The notes beneath the pieces were generated by a model. That model ran no database searches. It was not told the DNA's origin and saw only the letters and a program-made list of their open reading frames with translations. Source: JAYZAP01 sp964645285 (GTDB lineage: Bacteria > Pseudomonadota > Alphaproteobacteria > JAAXGF01). From it: 59,344 nucleotides of DNA. The stretch spans positions 1 through 59,344 of the forward strand of contig CAZYDR010000007.1 in NCBI GenBank assembly GCA_964645285.1, in the 5' to 3' direction. The position numbers were made by a program, and so were the translations under genes. Shown here piece after piece: positions 26,685 through 35,567 of the stretch (positions are counted from its first letter, which is position 1; each line of letters begins with the position of its first letter).

Positions 26685-27386
26685 TCACCCGAATTCAATC
26701 GGTAGTGCCCGGTCAAGGGTGATCGCCTCGATGGTCAGTTTACAAGAATAGCAGATTGCTTCAACGCCGGCGGCCAGGGCCTTGGTCAGGGTCTCGGCGT
26801 AGACCGGATCGAGATCGCCGGCGATGGCGAAGCTCTCACAGTCCTCGCGCTGGACCAGGTAGACCATCACCGCCCGGTGGCCCTCCGCCACCATGTACGA
26901 CATTTCCACCAGATGCTTGGCGCCGCGCGCGGTGACCGAATCCGGGAACTCGGCGCGGCCATTGCGTTTGAGGTGGACGTTCTTGACCTCGACGTAGCAG
27001 GGTGGCTTGCCCTCGTCCTCGAGAAGAATGTCGATGCGCGAATTCTTGCCGTATTTCACTTCCCGGCGCTGGCTGTCGTAGCCGGTCAGCTCGGCGATTT
27101 GCCCGGCGGCGATGGCTTCATCGACGATGTCGTTGGGATGGGACGTGTTGATGCCCACCAGCCGGCCATCGACCCGCAGCAGCTCCCATGAGTATTTGAG
27201 CTTGCGCGCCGGGCTGCGCGACGGCGATAGCCAAACCTCGGCGCCGGGCTCCTTAAGGCCCAACATGGCGCCAGGGTTGGCGCAGTGGGCGACCACGACC
27301 TCGCCATTTTCGAGTTCGTGGTCGCTGAGGAACCGCTTGTAGCGCTTGATCAGGCGGCCACGGATCAGAGGATCGGAAAATTGCAT
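26685..27386 (-). CDS. sfsA: Sugar fermentation stimulation protein SfsA homologue
   Basis: A 233-residue SfsA protein. An N-terminal OB-like part (RGRLIKRYKRFLSDHELENG with VAHCANPGAMLGL) precedes a nuclease-fold part (GKNSRIDILLEDEGKPPCYV followed by EVKNVHL), which includes the PD-(D/E)xK-like acidic residues. In E. coli it was named from stimulation of maltose use and DNA binding; the true role is uncertain. It heads the sfsA-map-radC group and is divergent from the ArsR gene across a short operator-bearing region. Confidence 0.93.
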   Translation of the reverse strand: MQFSDPLIRGRLIKRYKRFLSDHELENGEVVVAHCANPGAMLGLKEPGAEVWLSPSRSPARKLKYSWELLRVDGRLVGINTSHPNDIVDEAIAAGQIAELTGYDSQRREVKYGKNSRIDILLEDEGKPPCYVEVKNVHLKRNGRAEFPDSVTARGAKHLVEMSYMVAEGHRAVMVYLVQREDCESFAIAGDLDPVYAETLTKALAAGVEAICYSCKLTIEAITLDRALPIEFG

Positions 27387-27452
27387 GCTGTCTAGGTAGG
27401 TTCGCGGAAGGGGGGAGTCAACGGCGAAGGGGTTTTCATGGGGTTTCGAATT

Positions 27453-27476
27453 ATATTTCGACTATTCTAGAAATAT
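27453..27476 (+). promoter_or_regulatory. Inverted repeat, likely ArsR-family operator
   Basis: ATATTTC (27453-27459) and GAAATAT (27470-27476) form a perfect 7-base inverted repeat around a 10-base spacer. It lies in the 127-base region between divergent sfsA and the ArsR-type gene. Size, symmetry and AT content fit ArsR/SmtB operators, which usually overlap the promoter. Autoregulation is inference. Confidence 0.6.
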
Positions 27477-27513
27477 CGTTGACATGTCGTCTTTGCCCAC
27501 TTATCTTTGGATC

Positions 27514-27828
27514 ATGGATATTACCCAAGCCGCCACATGCCTGGAGAAACTGGGCAACCCGATCCGCCTCGAGATCGTCCGTCTGCTGGTTCGCGCCGGC
27601 CATGACGGTCTCGCGGTCGGCGAGATCCAGTGCCATCTCAAGGTGCCGGCCTCGACCCTGTCCCACCACATCATGCACCTCGTCACCGGCGGGCTGATCA
27701 GTCAGCAGCGCGAGGGCAGGGTGCTACGTTGCACGGTCGACTACGACCGCATGCAGGCGCTGGTGGATATGCTCACCGAGGAATGCTGCGCCGGGCTCGG
27801 CGCCAACCACGACAAGAAGGCCGGATGA
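27514..27828 (+). CDS. ArsR-family transcriptional regulator
   Basis: A 104-residue winged-helix repressor. The core AATCLEKLGNPIRLEIVRLL, the recognition region VGEIQCHLKVPASTLSHHI and the wing SQQREGRVLRC are typical ArsR. A C-terminal ECC dithiol (TEECCAG) could bind a soft metal or metalloid. I choose ATG 27514 (MDITQAA), which matches the usual N-terminus, over the in-frame ATG 27484 that lies just after the operator. The permease gene begins two bases after its stop, so it probably controls itself and that permease. Confidence 0.88.
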   Translation: MDITQAATCLEKLGNPIRLEIVRLLVRAGHDGLAVGEIQCHLKVPASTLSHHIMHLVTGGLISQQREGRVLRCTVDYDRMQALVDMLTEECCAGLGANHDKKAG

Positions 27829-27829
27829 T

Positions 27830-28855
27830 ATGACTGATGTAAGCCTTGCCTTAGGCGCCGTGCGGCGCGTTGACCGGGTGGTGCTCGCCACCCTTGGCCT
27901 GTTTGCCGTACTGCTGGCGCTGGTGCCGCCCCAGGCCTATGACAGCGCCGTCTTCACGCTCGAAGCTATTATCTACATTTCGCCATTCCTGATCGCCTCG
28001 GTGGCTCTGGCGGCGTCGGTCAAGGCGACCGGTCTGGATCGCCAGATCGCCGTGGTAGTCAGCGGCCGCCAGGCGCCGGTCATCGTCGCCGCCGCGGTGT
28101 TCGGCGCCTTGTCTCCGTTCTGCTCCTGCGGCGTGGTGCCGATCATCGCCGCCTTGCTGGCCTCGGGCGTGCCGCTCGCGCCGGTCATGGCGTTCTGGAT
28201 CGCCTCGCCGCTCATGGACCCGGAGATGTTCGTGCTCATGGCCCCGGTCATGGGCCTCGAGTTCACCGTTGCCAAGACTCTGTCGGCATTCTCTATCGGC
28301 CTGGTCGCCGGCTTCGCCACTTATGCCCTGACGTCGCGCGGCGTGTTCGCCGATCCGCTCAAGGCCTTCACGGTCAGCTGTGGCGGCTGCTCCGGGCCGA
28401 GCCTCGACGACGGCCCCAACGTGAAATGGGCATTCTGGCGCGAGGATGAGCGCCGCGCCCTGTTCGGCGCCGAGGCCCGGACCTCCGGCTGGTTCCTGTT
28501 CAAGTGGCTGACCCTTGCGTTTGCTATCGAGAGCCTGATGGTCGCCTACGTGCCGGCCGAGGCCATCGCCCAGTATCTCGGTGGCGACAGCCTTTGGGCT
28601 ATTCCGGCCGCCGTCATCGTCGGCGTGCCGGCCTATCTCAACGGCTACGCCGCCATTCCCACGGTCGGCGCCCTGGTCGATATGGGTATGGCGCCGGGCG
28701 CCGGGCTGGCCTTCATGGTGGCCGGCGGGGTGACCAGTATTCCCGCCGCCATGGCGGTGTTTGCCCTGGTCAAACGGCCGGTCTTCCTGTGGTATCTCGC
28801 CCTCGGCCTGTCCGGCTCGCTGGTCGCTGGCATTGCCTATCAGGCGTATATCTAG
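27830..28855 (+). CDS. Permease of the SO_0444/ArsP-like family
   Basis: A 341-residue polytopic membrane protein with about eight to ten hydrophobic segments. The family hallmark is the cysteine motif PFCSCGVVPIIAALL, followed by IASPLMDPEMF, found in the UPF0718 permeases that include ArsP (organoarsenical efflux) and SO_0444 (Cu/Zn efflux). A second Cys pair, VSCGGCSG, lies in the cytoplasmic loop. It is coupled to an ArsR regulator, supporting metal or metalloid efflux; the ion is not predictable. It ends on a CTAG whose two strands supply the stop codons of this gene and of rnr. Confidence 0.85.
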   Translation: MTDVSLALGAVRRVDRVVLATLGLFAVLLALVPPQAYDSAVFTLEAIIYISPFLIASVALAASVKATGLDRQIAVVVSGRQAPVIVAAAVFGALSPFCSCGVVPIIAALLASGVPLAPVMAFWIASPLMDPEMFVLMAPVMGLEFTVAKTLSAFSIGLVAGFATYALTSRGVFADPLKAFTVSCGGCSGPSLDDGPNVKWAFWREDERRALFGAEARTSGWFLFKWLTLAFAIESLMVAYVPAEAIAQYLGGDSLWAIPAAVIVGVPAYLNGYAAIPTVGALVDMGMAPGAGLAFMVAGGVTSIPAAMAVFALVKRPVFLWYLALGLSGSLVAGIAYQAYI

Positions 28856-31077
28856 CGCTCGCGCCTGGGCTTCTTTGAGCGTTTCGGTGGTTTTCCGCCG
28901 GAACGCTTTTTCTTTGTCTTGATCTCGGTGCCGCCGGACAGCAACTCAAACACCAGCCCGCCCGTGGTGGTGTTGGCCTCGCGCAGACGGACCTCGACCG
29001 TGTCGCCAAGGCGGATCACCCAACCCGGCGCGGTCATCACATGGCCGGCCTCATAGACAGTGGCGTCGCGGTCCAGGCTGCGCCGCGGAATGATGCCGTC
29101 GGCCCCGGTCTCATCGAGCGTGACGAACAGGCCGAAGCGGCTGACTCCTGAAATACGCGCGGCGAACGTGGCGCCGACCCGGCCTTCCAGGAAGGCGGTC
29201 ACGTAACGGTCCATGGCGTCGCGCTCGGCGCTCTGGGCGCGCCGTTCGGTCTGGGAAATATGCTCGCCCAGGGTATCGAAGTCGGCCTCGGCGCCGTCGG
29301 GCAGGCCGTCGTTGCCCATATCCAGGGCGCGGATCAGGACCCGGTGCACCAGCAAATCCGCATAGCGCCGGATCGGCGAGGTGAAGTGGCTGTAGCGCCG
29401 CAGACTGAGACCGAAATGGCCGACGTTTTCGGGGCTGTACTCGGCCTTGGCCTGGCTGCGCAGGATGGCGGTGTTGACCGCCGGCGAGTGGGGCGTGTCG
29501 GCGACCTGATCGAGCAGCCGGTTGAAGTGGATCGGCCGGGGATGCTGCCCCGCCGCCAGCTTGAGGCCGAAGCCCTTGAGGAAATCCCGCAGGTCGGAAA
29601 TCTTCTCCGCTGCCGGCTCGTCGTGGATGCGGTACATCGCCGCGGTCTGGCGCTGTTCAAGAGTCTCGGCGGCGGCCACGTTAGCGGTGATCATCAGTTC
29701 CTCGATCAGCCGGTGGGCGTCGAGGCGCGGGCGCGGCGCCACCGCTGCGATGTGGCCGTCGTCACCGAGGATCACTTTGCGCTCGGGCAGATCGAGATCG
29801 ATGGCGCCACGATTCTTGCGGCCTCGGTTGAGCGCCTCGAAGACACCATAGAGCGGCGCGATGATGGTCTCGGCCAGAGGCCCGGTGGTGTCGTCAGGGT
29901 AGCCGTCCCGGGCACTCTGGACCTGCTCGTAGGTTAGCCGTGCCGCCGAGCGCATAAGACCACGCAGGAAGCGGTGACGGTGCAGGGCGCCGTCGGCGCC
30001 GATCCACATATGCACGGCGAGACAAGGACGCGGCTGGTTCGGCACCAGGGAACAAAGATTATTCGACAGCGCCTCGGGTAGCATGGGCACTACCCGGTCG
30101 GGGAAATACACTGAGTTGCCGCGCTCCCGCGCCGAGCGGTCCAGCGGCCGGTCGGTGGTGACATAGTGGGCGACATCGGCGATGGCCACCACCGCGTGCC
30201 AGCCGCCTTCATTTTTCGGGTCGAACTCGGCCCATACCGCGTCGTCGAAGTCGCGGGCGTCGGCGCCGTCGATGGTGACTAGGGGGATGTCCCGCATATC
30301 TTCGCGGCCGGCCAAATTGGTGACCGGCTTCGCCGCTTCGGCTTCGGCGATGACGTCGGCGGCGAAATTGACCGGGATACCGTTGGCGTGAATGGCGATT
30401 AGGCTGAAGGCGCGCGGGTCTTGCATGGTGGCGCCGAGACGCTCGGTAATGCGCGCCCGGGGCAGGCCCATGCGGCGGCCCGACGAGGTCTCGGCCAGCA
30501 CCAGCTCACCGGGCTTGGCGCCACCGGCGTCGTCGACCAGGAATTCCGACTTGGCGCGGCGGTCCGTGGGCACGATACGGCCGTCGCCGCCAACCTGCTG
30601 ATAGACCCCGAGCACCCGGTCCGGCGGCCGTTCGATACGTTTTATAGTGCGGCCTTCGTACCGGCCCGCGCCAACCCGCTTGAGCCGCGCCAGCACCCGA
30701 TCACCAATGCCCAAGGCCTTTCGTGGTCCACGTTCGGGCAGCATGATGATACGCGGCGCCTCGCCGTCGCCGCGCCAATCGACCGGCCGGGCCAGGGGGT
30801 CGCCGTCTTCGTCGAGAGCGTAGACATCGACCATGGTGACTTCAGGCAGATGACCGGCCACGGTCACACGACGCCGGCGGCCGCGCTGTATCAGTCCCTC
30901 ATCGGCCATATCCCGCATCATGGCCTTAAGCGCCTTGCGCCGGTCGCCCTTGATGCCGAAAGCACGCGCCAGGTCGCGTTTGCTGGCGGCGCCGGGGTTG
31001 TCTTCAATATAGACGAGGAGGTCTTCGCGGCTGGGTAGCGGCGTCGCGGCGTGGGCCGGTGGTTTCTTCTTAGTCAC
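28852..31077 (-). CDS. rnr: Ribonuclease R
   Basis: A 741-residue 3'-5' exoribonuclease that degrades structured RNA and takes part in RNA quality control. The N-terminal winged helix (DLARAFGIKGDRRKALKAMM) is followed by cold-shock domains. The RNB catalytic core has the acidic cluster TIDGADARDFDDAV, and a C-terminal S1 domain (GATFAARISGVSRFGLFVTL) ends in a Lys/Arg-rich tail. The start is GTG 31077, eight bases inside topA, giving VTKKKPPAHAA; longer frames run through topA out of phase. It follows dprA-topA in one transcription unit. Confidence 0.95.
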   Translation of the reverse strand: MTKKKPPAHAATPLPSREDLLVYIEDNPGAASKRDLARAFGIKGDRRKALKAMMRDMADEGLIQRGRRRRVTVAGHLPEVTMVDVYALDEDGDPLARPVDWRGDGEAPRIIMLPERGPRKALGIGDRVLARLKRVGAGRYEGRTIKRIERPPDRVLGVYQQVGGDGRIVPTDRRAKSEFLVDDAGGAKPGELVLAETSSGRRMGLPRARITERLGATMQDPRAFSLIAIHANGIPVNFAADVIAEAEAAKPVTNLAGREDMRDIPLVTIDGADARDFDDAVWAEFDPKNEGGWHAVVAIADVAHYVTTDRPLDRSARERGNSVYFPDRVVPMLPEALSNNLCSLVPNQPRPCLAVHMWIGADGALHRHRFLRGLMRSAARLTYEQVQSARDGYPDDTTGPLAETIIAPLYGVFEALNRGRKNRGAIDLDLPERKVILGDDGHIAAVAPRPRLDAHRLIEELMITANVAAAETLEQRQTAAMYRIHDEPAAEKISDLRDFLKGFGLKLAAGQHPRPIHFNRLLDQVADTPHSPAVNTAILRSQAKAEYSPENVGHFGLSLRRYSHFTSPIRRYADLLVHRVLIRALDMGNDGLPDGAEADFDTLGEHISQTERRAQSAERDAMDRYVTAFLEGRVGATFAARISGVSRFGLFVTLDETGADGIIPRRSLDRDATVYEAGHVMTAPGWVIRLGDTVEVRLREANTTTGGLVFELLSGGTEIKTKKKRSGGKPPKRSKKPRRER

Positions 31078-33697
31078 CGGCGGGGGGACTATCGGAGGAC
31101 TTTTTGGCGGCCGACTTCTTCTTTGGTACTGCCATCTTCTTGGCAGCAGGTTTCTTCTTGGCCGCCGCCTTGCGCCGGCCCTTTGGCGCCTTGCCGCGCT
31201 CTTCAAGCTGGGCGACAGCCGCTTCCATGGTGATGGCTTCCGGCGTGGTGTCGTTGGGCAATGGCGCGTTAAGCCCGGCATGTGTGAGATAGGGGCCGTA
31301 GCGCCCATCCATGACTTTAACCGGCTCGCCGTCACTGGGGTGGTTGCCGATTTCGCGGAGCGCCGTGGCGGCGCCCCGTCGTGGGCCTTTCTCCTTATGC
31401 TCGGCAATCAGCACCACGGCGCGATTAAGGCCGACGGTCAGCACGTCGTCGTCCTTGGGCAGAGAGACAAAGGCCTTGCCGTGTTTGAGATAGGGCCCGA
31501 AGCGGCCAATGCCGGCAATAATCGGGTCTTGCGTCTCCGGGTGAATACCGAGATCGCGGGGCAGGGCCAGCATGCCGAGCGCGGTGTCGAAATCAATGGT
31601 CTGAGGATCGACGTTCTTGGTCAGGGAAACCCGCTTGGGTTTGCCGTCGTCGGTCTGCTCGCCGAGCTGTACGTAGTGACCGTAGGGGCCCTTGCGGATT
31701 GTCACCGCCAGGTTCGTCGCCGGATCATCGCCCAGTATGATCGGCCCGGCATCGGTACCATTGGCGCCGTCGCCGTCGAACGGCCGGGTATAGCGACACT
31801 CGGGATAATTGGCGCAACCGATGAAGGCGCCGAACTTGCCGAGCTTAAGATTGAGCCGGCCGTCGTCGCAGGTCGGACAGACGCGCGGGTCTTTCCCCGA
31901 TCCGTCGTCGGCGAAGATATGGGGCCCCATGACCTCGTCGAGGGCGGTTAGAACGTCCGAGACACGCAGTTCCTTGGTCTCATCGACCTTGGCGATGAAG
32001 GCGCCCCAGAAATCCCGTAGCACCGCTTTCCAGTCGACCTTGCCATTAGAAATTTCGTCGAGCTGATTTTCCAGGCTGGCGGTGAAATCGTACTCCACAT
32101 AGCGCCCGAAGAAGCTCTCGAGGAAGGCGGTGACCAGACGGCCACGGTCCTCGGGAAAAAATCGCTTCTTCTCCAACTTTACATAATCGCGATCCTGGAG
32201 AACCGACAGAATACTGGCGTAGGTCGAGGGCCGGCCGATGCCGAGTTCTTCGAGGCGCTTGACCAGGGTCGCTTCCGTGAAGCGCGGCGGCGGCTCGGTG
32301 AAATGCTGGTCGGGCCTGACGTCGCCGCGGTCTAGCGCGTTGCCCTGGGTGAGGGCCGGCAGCATGCGGTTTTCATCGTCGTCCGCCGCGGACGTATCGT
32401 CGCGGCCCTCGCGGTAGAGCTTGACGAAGCCGTCGAAGGCAATTTGCGAGCCGGTGGCGCGCAGGGTGACCTGGCCGTCGGGTGCGGTGACATCAACGGC
32501 GACCCGGTCGATCCGTGCGCTCTCCATCTGGCTCGCCACGGCGCGTTTCCAGATCAGTTCGTAAAGCCGGCGCTGGTCGTTCTCGATGAAAATGGCCACA
32601 TCGGCCGGCTGGCGGTCGAAAGACGACGGGCGGATGGCCTCGTGGGCCTCCTGAGCATTCTTGGCCGGCGAGCGGTAGGCGCGTGGCTGGTCGGGCAGGT
32701 AGGGGGCGCCGAAGTTGCCGGAAATCATGGCACGGCATGACGCCACCGCCTCGTTGGCCATGTTGACGCTGTCGGTCCGCATGTAGGTAATGAGGCCGAC
32801 CATTTCGCCGCCCAGATTGGCGCCTTCGTAAAGCCGCTGGGCGACCTGTATGGTTTGCTTGGCGCTGAAGCCGAGCTTGCGCGCGGCCTCCTGCTGCAGT
32901 GTCGAGGTGGTGAACGGCGGCTGCGGGTTGCGCCGGGTCTGTTTGGCCTCGACCGTACCGACGCTGAAGTTCCGCGCCGTGATGGCGTCGGCCGCCGCGT
33001 GTCCGGCGGCTTCGTCGCCGAGGTCGTAGCGGTCGAGCTTGTCGCCGTTGAGATGGGTCAGGCGCGCCGTGAAGCCATCGCCCGCCGGCGTGGTGAAGTC
33101 GGCCTCCACGGTCCAGTACTCACGCGGCCGGAAAGCTTCGATCTGGGTTTCGCGCTCACACACTAGGCGAAGGGCCACCGACTGTACCCGTCCCGCGGAA
33201 CGACTGCCCGGCAGCTTGCGCCACAACACCGGCGACAGGGTGAAGCCGACCAGATAGTCGAGGGCGCGCCGCGCCTGTTGGGCGTTGACCAGATCCATGT
33301 CCAGGTCGCGCGGATGCGCCATGGCCTCGCGGACGGCGGTCTTGGTGATTTCGTTGAAGGCGACCCGTTTGACGTTGACGCCCTCGAGGGAGCGTTTTTC
33401 ATCCAGAGCCTGGGCCACATGCCAGGAAATCGCCTCGCCCTCGCGGTCCGGGTCAGTGGCGAGATACAGGTTGTCGGCGCCCTTGACCGCCTTGGCGATG
33501 GCGGCCAGATGCTTGGCGCCGCGCTCGGCGATTTGATAGGTCATGGCGAAGTCTTCGTCGGGGCGCACCGAGCCGTCCTTGGGCGGCAGGTCACGGACAT
33601 GGCCATAGCTTGCCAACACCGTGAACCCGGCACCGAGATACCGTTCGATCGTCTTCGCCTTGGCCGGCGATTCGACGATAACGATGCTTTCACTCAT
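31070..33697 (-). CDS. topA: DNA topoisomerase I
   Basis: An 875-residue type IA topoisomerase that relaxes negative supercoils. The TOPRIM motif DPDRE is at 82-86 and the catalytic tyrosine is Y305 in ITYMRTDS. A CxxC zinc ribbon (CPTCDDG with CANYPEC) follows the core. Three C-terminal topo repeats come next (RKGPYGHYVQLG, IGRFGPYLKHG, DGRYGPYLTHAG). The tail is a Lys/Ala-rich basic extension typical of alphaproteobacteria. It overlaps the dprA locus by 4 bases (ATGA) upstream and rnr by 8 bases downstream. Confidence 0.97.
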   Translation of the reverse strand: MSESIVIVESPAKAKTIERYLGAGFTVLASYGHVRDLPPKDGSVRPDEDFAMTYQIAERGAKHLAAIAKAVKGADNLYLATDPDREGEAISWHVAQALDEKRSLEGVNVKRVAFNEITKTAVREAMAHPRDLDMDLVNAQQARRALDYLVGFTLSPVLWRKLPGSRSAGRVQSVALRLVCERETQIEAFRPREYWTVEADFTTPAGDGFTARLTHLNGDKLDRYDLGDEAAGHAAADAITARNFSVGTVEAKQTRRNPQPPFTTSTLQQEAARKLGFSAKQTIQVAQRLYEGANLGGEMVGLITYMRTDSVNMANEAVASCRAMISGNFGAPYLPDQPRAYRSPAKNAQEAHEAIRPSSFDRQPADVAIFIENDQRRLYELIWKRAVASQMESARIDRVAVDVTAPDGQVTLRATGSQIAFDGFVKLYREGRDDTSAADDDENRMLPALTQGNALDRGDVRPDQHFTEPPPRFTEATLVKRLEELGIGRPSTYASILSVLQDRDYVKLEKKRFFPEDRGRLVTAFLESFFGRYVEYDFTASLENQLDEISNGKVDWKAVLRDFWGAFIAKVDETKELRVSDVLTALDEVMGPHIFADDGSGKDPRVCPTCDDGRLNLKLGKFGAFIGCANYPECRYTRPFDGDGANGTDAGPIILGDDPATNLAVTIRKGPYGHYVQLGEQTDDGKPKRVSLTKNVDPQTIDFDTALGMLALPRDLGIHPETQDPIIAGIGRFGPYLKHGKAFVSLPKDDDVLTVGLNRAVVLIAEHKEKGPRRGAATALREIGNHPSDGEPVKVMDGRYGPYLTHAGLNAPLPNDTTPEAITMEAAVAQLEERGKAPKGRRKAAAKKKPAAKKMAVPKKKSAAKKSSDSPPAGD

Positions 33698-34878
33698 AAA
33701 ACACGCTCTCTAAGAACTATCGAAAAATCGAGGGAACGCTCTTTAACACTCTTCAGAATGAATTGAAAATTTCCTCCGGGGTGGCGATCGAGCCGTCCGG
33801 CGAGTTCGAGTTCGAGCAGTACCGTTAACACGACCGCCGCCGATACTTGGCACTGCCGGATCAATTCGTCAACCTCGACCGGCGTCGGGTCGAGCAATTC
33901 GATGACCGCGAAACGGACCTTTTCAAGTTCGGATTCATCGGGCAGGGGCCGTGGCGCGGCGCCGAAATCATCGGGCAAGCGGCCTTCGGCGAGCGGCTGG
34001 GAAAGCACCCCTTCGAGCGCCTCGGTGACGTCGCGGGCGCTTTCGGTCAGCACCGCGCCCTGGCGGATCAGATTGTTGGTGCCGGCACAACGCGGGTCGA
34101 GCGGCGAGCCTGGCACGGCGAACATTTCGCGGCCTTGCTCGCCGGCCATGCGGGCGGTGGTCAGCGAACCCGAGCGCCGCGCCGCCTCGATTATCACCAC
34201 CCCCAGGGAGACCCCGGAAATGATGCGATTGCGCCGGGGAAACAGGCGTCCCTTGGGCACGGTGCCGAAGGGCATCTCGGCGATAATCACGCCCTGTTCG
34301 GCGATCTGCTCGTGCAGCGCTTAGTTTTCCGGTGGATAGACCATATCGATGCCACCGGCGATAACGGCGACGGTGCCGCTGGCCAAGCCGCCTTGGTGAG
34401 CGCTGGCGTCGATTCCCCGGGCTAGGCCCGAGGCGATGACGAAATCTTCGGCGCCCAGATCGGCGGCGATCTGACGGGCGAAGCGGTTACTGCTGGCCGA
34501 GGCATTGCGCGCGCCGACCACGCCGATCATGGACCGGGCCAACAGATGGCCGTGGCTGCGAATGGTGATGACCGGTGGTGGGTCGGCGATGGCCGCAAGC
34601 TGGGGCGGGTAGTCGGGCTCTCCGGCGCAGATCAGTCGGGCGCCCATGGCGGTGCAGGCCTCGATCTCGCGTTCCGCCCTGGTGGCTGGAAAAATCCGCA
34701 GTTCACGCCGGCCGCCGCCGCGTCGGGCCAGATCAGGAGCGCCGCGCAGGGCTTCACCGGCCGAACCGAAATGACGCAACAATTGAAAGAACGTGACCGG
34801 ACCGACCTTCTCGGTCCGGCTCAGGTGAAGCTAGGCAAGCCGCTTGGCCTGAGATAGCTCGCGTGTTGGCGAATTCAT
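33694..34878 (-). pseudogene. dprA: dprA interrupted by two in-frame stop codons
   Basis: One continuous frame from ATG 34878 to the stop at 33694 encodes a full DprA, the RecA loader for incoming single-stranded DNA in natural transformation. It includes RTEKVGPVTFFQLLRHFGSA, the Rossmann segment SMIGVVGARNASASS, ASGLARGIDASAHQG and FPRRNRIISG, with a C-terminal winged helix. Two stops break it. TAG at 34831-34833 (codon 16, where relatives have Trp: RLA-x-LHLSRTE) is one. TAA at 34321-34323, in YPPEN-x-ALHEQIAEQG, is the other. No frameshift is needed. Downstream topA starts inside its last codons. Internal TTG or ATG restarts (34782, 34290) would give only partial domains. Confidence 0.85.
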
Positions 34879-34946
34879 TCCCACAACTCAAAATAGTATG
34901 GCCAAAAATATTGCGGTTCGATCCTTAGCCGCTGGCCGAGGCGCGG

Positions 34947-35567
34947 TCAATCCTTGCGCAGACGAATCCGGGATTCTTCGCCCTTGAGCAGGCGGCGAAT
35001 GTTTTCGTGGTGCTTGGCGATGACTATAACGGCGAGAAGGCTGGCGAGTTCGGCGTACTGGGGAGTCGACAGCCACCAGGCCAGGGCCGGGCTGGCGGCC
35101 ACGGCGACCATGGTGGCCAGGGAGGAAAACCGGAACAGGGCGGCGACCGCCAGCCAGACTGCGCAACAGGCCAGGCACACCGGCCAGGCCAGGGCAAGCA
35201 GGACGCCGAGCACCGTGGCGAAGCCCTTGCCGCCGCGAAATTTTAACCAGACCGGAAACAGGTGGCCGATCACCGCCGCCGCCGCCGCCGTCACCGCCAT
35301 GTCGGGTCCGTAGTTGAGGCCGGCGATGAGCGCCGCCGCGGCGCCCTTGGCGCCGTCGAGCAGCAGGGTGATGGCGGCGAGTTTCTTGCTGCCGGTACGC
35401 AGTACATTGGTGGCGCCGATACTGCCTGAACCGATGGCGCGGATATCGCCGAGCCCGGCCATGCGGGTCAGTAGCAAACCGAAAGGAATTGAGCCGAGGA
35501 GATAGCCGAATAACAACGCCACCGCGTAAAAGGGCCAGTCGTTGGCCCAGCTCATGGGGTCAGGCAT
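34947..35567 (-). CDS. plsY: Acyl-phosphate glycerol-3-phosphate acyltransferase
   Basis: A 206-residue membrane enzyme making lysophosphatidic acid from acyl-phosphate and glycerol-3-phosphate. The three PlsY motifs are visible: GSGSIGATNVLR, HLFPVWLKFRGGKGFAT and, near the C-terminus, AKHHENIRRLLKGEE. About six hydrophobic segments are present. Its ATG follows the pyrC stop with no gap (TAGATG), an arrangement that argues for co-transcription with pyrB-pyrC. Confidence 0.95.
   Translation of the reverse strand: MPDPMSWANDWPFYAVALLFGYLLGSIPFGLLLTRMAGLGDIRAIGSGSIGATNVLRTGSKKLAAITLLLDGAKGAAAALIAGLNYGPDMAVTAAAAAVIGHLFPVWLKFRGGKGFATVLGVLLALAWPVCLACCAVWLAVAALFRFSSLATMVAVAASPALAWWLSTPQYAELASLLAVIVIAKHHENIRRLLKGEESRIRLRKD

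Noticed and set aside
31078..31407. A 5' extension of RNase R by 110 codons
   Set aside because: It is topA read in another frame; GTG 31077 fits the family start.
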